Assembly (NCBI GenBank): GCA_945906015.1
Contig: CAMDQV010000070.1
Location: 1-8,737, forward strand
DNA: 8,737 nucleotides
From: Pedobacter schmidteae
Lineage (GTDB): Bacteria; Bacteroidota; Bacteroidia; Sphingobacteriales; Sphingobacteriaceae
Direction: 5' to 3'
A program made the position numbers and the translations under genes. Every line of letters starts with the position of its first letter. Position 1 is the first letter of the stretch. This document shows positions 6,689 to 8,737 of the stretch, piece by piece. Under the pieces are notes generated by a model that did no database searches, was not told the DNA's origin, and was given only the letters and a program-made list of their open reading frames with translations.

Positions 6689-7677
6689 AATTCCAGGTAG
6701 TTTTTAATTATTACCTGAACTTTTTGCCCTTTAATATATGTTCCAGGGTTAGGATTCACTGCGATTACCTGAATTCCATTTCTTTCTAGAAGCAAGTCTT
6801 CATAGAAACCCTTAAAAAAAATATCCCGAATCAAATATCCTTTGCTACTCCAGCTACTTTTAAGCTGTACCCATTCAGGATAGATCATAACTCGTTCCTT
6901 AATGGTTTTTATACCCATTTGTCTGGCTTCATCAACTGTTAAAACAAAAGCATTGCCGAGTAATCTACCCGTGTAACTATGAGCGGGCTCTGAATATAAT
7001 ACATCAGGCTTACCTGATTCAATAAGTTTTCCGTCCTTTAAAATGACCATTTGATTTGCTAATGTTAATCCATCAATTGGATCATGCGAAACAATAATGA
7101 TCGTGATTCCCAACTCATCAGATAATCTTCTTAAATCTGAGCGAAACTGAGTTTTTAATACTGCATCAAGCTGACTGAAAGGTTCATCAAGAAGTAAAAC
7201 TTCAGGCTCGGTAATAATTGCTCTTGCTAAAGCCACCCGTTGCTGCTCGCCACCACTCAAGTCAACAATTTTTTTAGTTGCCAAATGATCAATCCGGAGA
7301 AATTCCATCATTTTCTTTGCTTTTTGCTTTTTGGCCTGCAAATCTTCATTAGAAAGCATACTTTCTATATTTTCATACACCTTGGCAAAAAGATTTAGAT
7401 TAAAATCTTGGCTAAGCATTTTCATAGAATCATGGCCAGGTATCAATTTTTCATGTGGCCCATTCAGATGTTCACCTTTAAAAAAAACTTCGCCTGAATC
7501 AGGCGCCAGCAAACCATACATAAGTTTCAAAAGCGTACTTTTTCCGCTTCCGCTTTCGCCAACAATGGCTACAAAATCACCCTTATTAATGCTTAGGCTG
7601 ACTGAACTTACCCCTGCAGACAAATCTTCAGAATAGTGTTTACTAACGTTTTTTAGAGAAATAAAAGGCTGTGACAT
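6685..7677 (-). CDS. ABC transporter ATP-binding protein, PotA/ModC-like with TOBE-type C-terminus
   Basis: Cytoplasmic ATPase subunit of an ABC transporter, 330 residues. All nucleotide-binding motifs are intact: Walker A GESGSGKST at 40-48, Q-loop Q90, signature LSGGEQQR at 140-147, Walker B LLLDEP at 161-166, D-loop SQLD at 168-171, and the switch histidine H198 in VSHDP. The domain ends near residue 240. The rest (about 245-330, with spaced glycines in SKGYLIRDIFFKGFYEDLLLERNG-type strands) looks like a diverged TOBE domain, as in importers of the spermidine/molybdate/iron group. The substrate cannot be told. No permease or binding protein is next to it, which is unusual for this class; partners may be encoded elsewhere or it may have another role. 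A -7-like promoter element lies five bases before the ATG, and the stop codon sits in the shared hairpin with leuB. It is unrelated in function to the leucine genes as far as can be seen. Confidence 0.88.
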   Translation of the reverse strand: MSQPFISLKNVSKHYSEDLSAGVSSVSLSINKGDFVAIVGESGSGKSTLLKLMYGLLAPDSGEVFFKGEHLNGPHEKLIPGHDSMKMLSQDFNLNLFAKVYENIESMLSNEDLQAKKQKAKKMMEFLRIDHLATKKIVDLSGGEQQRVALARAIITEPEVLLLDEPFSQLDAVLKTQFRSDLRRLSDELGITIIIVSHDPIDGLTLANQMVILKDGKLIESGKPDVLYSEPAHSYTGRLLGNAFVLTVDEARQMGIKTIKERVMIYPEWVQLKSSWSSKGYLIRDIFFKGFYEDLLLERNGIQVIAVNPNPGTYIKGQKVQVIIKNYLEF

Positions 7678-7682
7678 GATTT

Positions 7683-7690
7683 CAAATATA
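7683..7690 (-). promoter_or_regulatory. Candidate Bacteroidota -7 element before the ABC ATPase
   Basis: On the minus strand the sequence TATATTTG is an exact match to the TAnnTTTG consensus of the primary Bacteroidota sigma factor. Only five bases separate it from the ATG at 7677, so transcription would begin at or next to the start codon, giving a leaderless or nearly leaderless message. No convincing TTTG/TTG -33 element was seen at the expected spacing of about 19 bases. The match could be chance in AT-rich DNA. Confidence 0.4.
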
Positions 7691-7760
7691 CTAAAAAACC
7701 CCGCCTGCTGAATTTAAAAGGATACCTGGCTACCGGTTTGACCTGATAGCTGATCATCAA

Positions 7761-7779
7761 AGATCGATACTATCGATCT
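7761..7779. other. Perfect 19-bp palindrome over the stop codon of the truncated gene
   Basis: AGATCGATA (7761-7769) and TATCGATCT (7771-7779) are exact reverse complements around a single central base. The palindrome includes the minus-strand TAG stop codon (7772-7770) of the barrel-like gene. As RNA it would give an eight-pair stem with a three-base loop; only a short T-stretch follows on the minus strand, so it would be a weak terminator at best. It could instead be a protein-binding site in DNA. The 92-base gap downstream, to the ATPase gene, also holds CTGATAG CTGATCA (7743-7756), which resembles the CTGATAA heptads. Confidence 0.5.
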
Positions 7780-8737
7780 GTTTTAGGCTTAAGAAGTTTG
7801 AAAGACTGTTTGTAAACCAGAAAAGAGGAATTTGAAAATTCTATTTTTCTGGTTCCTGCTGGTCTTCCCAAATCCATATAAGGTTCGAATCGAAAGTCAA
7901 GATAAAGATTTGGAATAAGTTGCTTCTGATAAGAATAACGAAGCATAATTAATTTTCTGTTCTTTTCTGTATAACCAGGGTAATTAATATGCTGAGATAC
8001 GCTTTGATATAAAGGCATTCCGTTTGAAGAAATAAATGACATTCCATTCCAGTAAGTTCCCATCAGTGAACCATAATGCGTATCAATTCCAGTATTGAGA
8101 TACCATCCGCGTCCTTTAGAAAAAGCCTGTACATCTGTGAATGAAAAATCATTGAAGCCCATCAAATAGTTTTCAGTTCTTATAGCATTCACAATCCCTG
8201 ATAAGGGAATCTTTAATTTAAAACCCAAAGCGGTATTAACCAGTGTTTGTAAAGGCTTAGGATCAATATCAATCTGTCCTCCCTGATGAAAAACTGTTAA
8301 TTGAACAGGAATAGAAAGATCGATCTTTGAACTCTTCATGATTTTGAAATCTGCTGAAAATCCACCCAGAACCTGCTCCTGCACAGGAGAGGGCTTGTAA
8401 ATCATCCGTTTCCAATTGATAAATGCATCTAGGAACAACGAAGTGTTTTTAAGTATAAACTGTGTGCCATATTCTACAGGTTCAGTGATTCTTTTTTCAA
8501 AATCAAATAGCGGCTCAGCCATACGGTGATGGATATTACCTTCTAAAACACCATTAATCAGGGTGGTATTTCCATTTTGGTATTTAACACTGAAAAGCGG
8601 AAGAGTTCTGTGAAAACCTTCATTCCCAAAATCTTTTTGTAAGTGTACTCCAGCTATTACTACAAGTCTGGGATGAGCATAATAAACCAGCTGGGGCTCC
8701 AACTGCGTTCCGAAAAGAGTATAACCATCTTGGATTT
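7770..8737 (-). CDS. Hypothetical protein, probable outer-membrane beta-barrel (5' end missing)
   Basis: The frame is open without a stop from 7770 to the window edge, giving 321 visible residues; a TTG at 8702 could be read as a start but the frame continues upstream, so the true N-terminus and any signal peptide are outside. I do not recognise a named family. The sequence is rich in alternating hydrophobic and polar residues with many aromatics (for example PQLVYYAHPRLVVIAGVHL, then LFSVKYQNGNTTLINGVLEG, YLNTGIDTHYGSLMGTYW and LIMLRYSYQKQLIPNLYLDF), short turn-like stretches with G, N, D and P, and no hydrophobic helix. This pattern suits a transmembrane or surface beta-barrel of the outer membrane. 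It has no enzymatic motif that I can see. The C-terminus is charged (KPKTDR) and does not end in the aromatic residue common in barrels, although SFLVYKQSFKLL lies just before. It is followed on the same strand by the ABC ATPase, 92 bases away; a functional link is not shown. Confidence 0.7.
   Translation of the reverse strand, partial: IQDGYTLFGTQLEPQLVYYAHPRLVVIAGVHLQKDFGNEGFHRTLPLFSVKYQNGNTTLINGVLEGNIHHRMAEPLFDFEKRITEPVEYGTQFILKNTSLFLDAFINWKRMIYKPSPVQEQVLGGFSADFKIMKSSKIDLSIPVQLTVFHQGGQIDIDPKPLQTLVNTALGFKLKIPLSGIVNAIRTENYLMGFNDFSFTDVQAFSKGRGWYLNTGIDTHYGSLMGTYWNGMSFISSNGMPLYQSVSQHINYPGYTEKNRKLIMLRYSYQKQLIPNLYLDFRFEPYMDLGRPAGTRKIEFSNSSFLVYKQSFKLLKPKTDR

Noticed and set aside
7331..7636. An open frame of 101 codons on the plus strand opposite the ABC ATPase
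   Set aside because: It mirrors the conserved Walker A region of the ATPase and has no motif of its own.

Overview
The window reads as AT-rich chromosomal DNA from a member of the Bacteroidota, most likely of the Sphingobacteriales/Chitinophagales type. The reasons are the A-rich stretches (no strong Shine-Dalgarno) just before the start codons, one exact match to the Bacteroidota -7 promoter element TAnnTTTG, the character of the proteins, and a leucine cluster that carries two LeuA-family synthases. This placement is inference; no rRNA or marker gene is present.

Bases 1-6645 hold a five-gene plus-strand cluster in the order leuA, leuC, leuD, cimA, leuB. LeuA makes 2-isopropylmalate from 2-oxoisovalerate, LeuC/LeuD isomerise it, and LeuB oxidises it to the 2-oxo precursor of leucine. 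The fourth gene looks like a second leuA but aligns, from memory, closely with the (R)-citramalate synthase of Leptospira interrogans, including its pyruvate-pocket residues. Citramalate can be processed by the same LeuCD and LeuB to 2-oxobutyrate, the precursor of isoleucine. The cluster therefore appears to encode both leucine synthesis and a threonine-independent route into isoleucine, sharing three enzymes.

The two long gaps in this cluster (1581-1748 and 5307-5586) are filled with 7-bp tandem repeats. In each gap a forward array (AGTTnTm-like) follows the upstream gene, and an array related to its reverse complement lies before the next gene. A third, unrelated heptad (AAGGAnT-like) sits in the middle of the second gap. 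Short hairpins precede leuA.

After leuB, a 39-bp gap with a strong hairpin separates the cluster from two minus-strand genes converging on it. The first is an ABC transporter ATPase with a C-terminal TOBE-like domain and no permease beside it. The second is a 5'-truncated gene for a protein of unknown function that looks like an outer-membrane beta-barrel. A possible promoter lies almost on top of the ATPase start codon, and a perfect 19-bp palindrome overlaps the stop codon of the truncated gene.

Most of the window is ordinary core metabolism. The points worth a second look are the embedded citramalate synthase and the paired heptad arrays.
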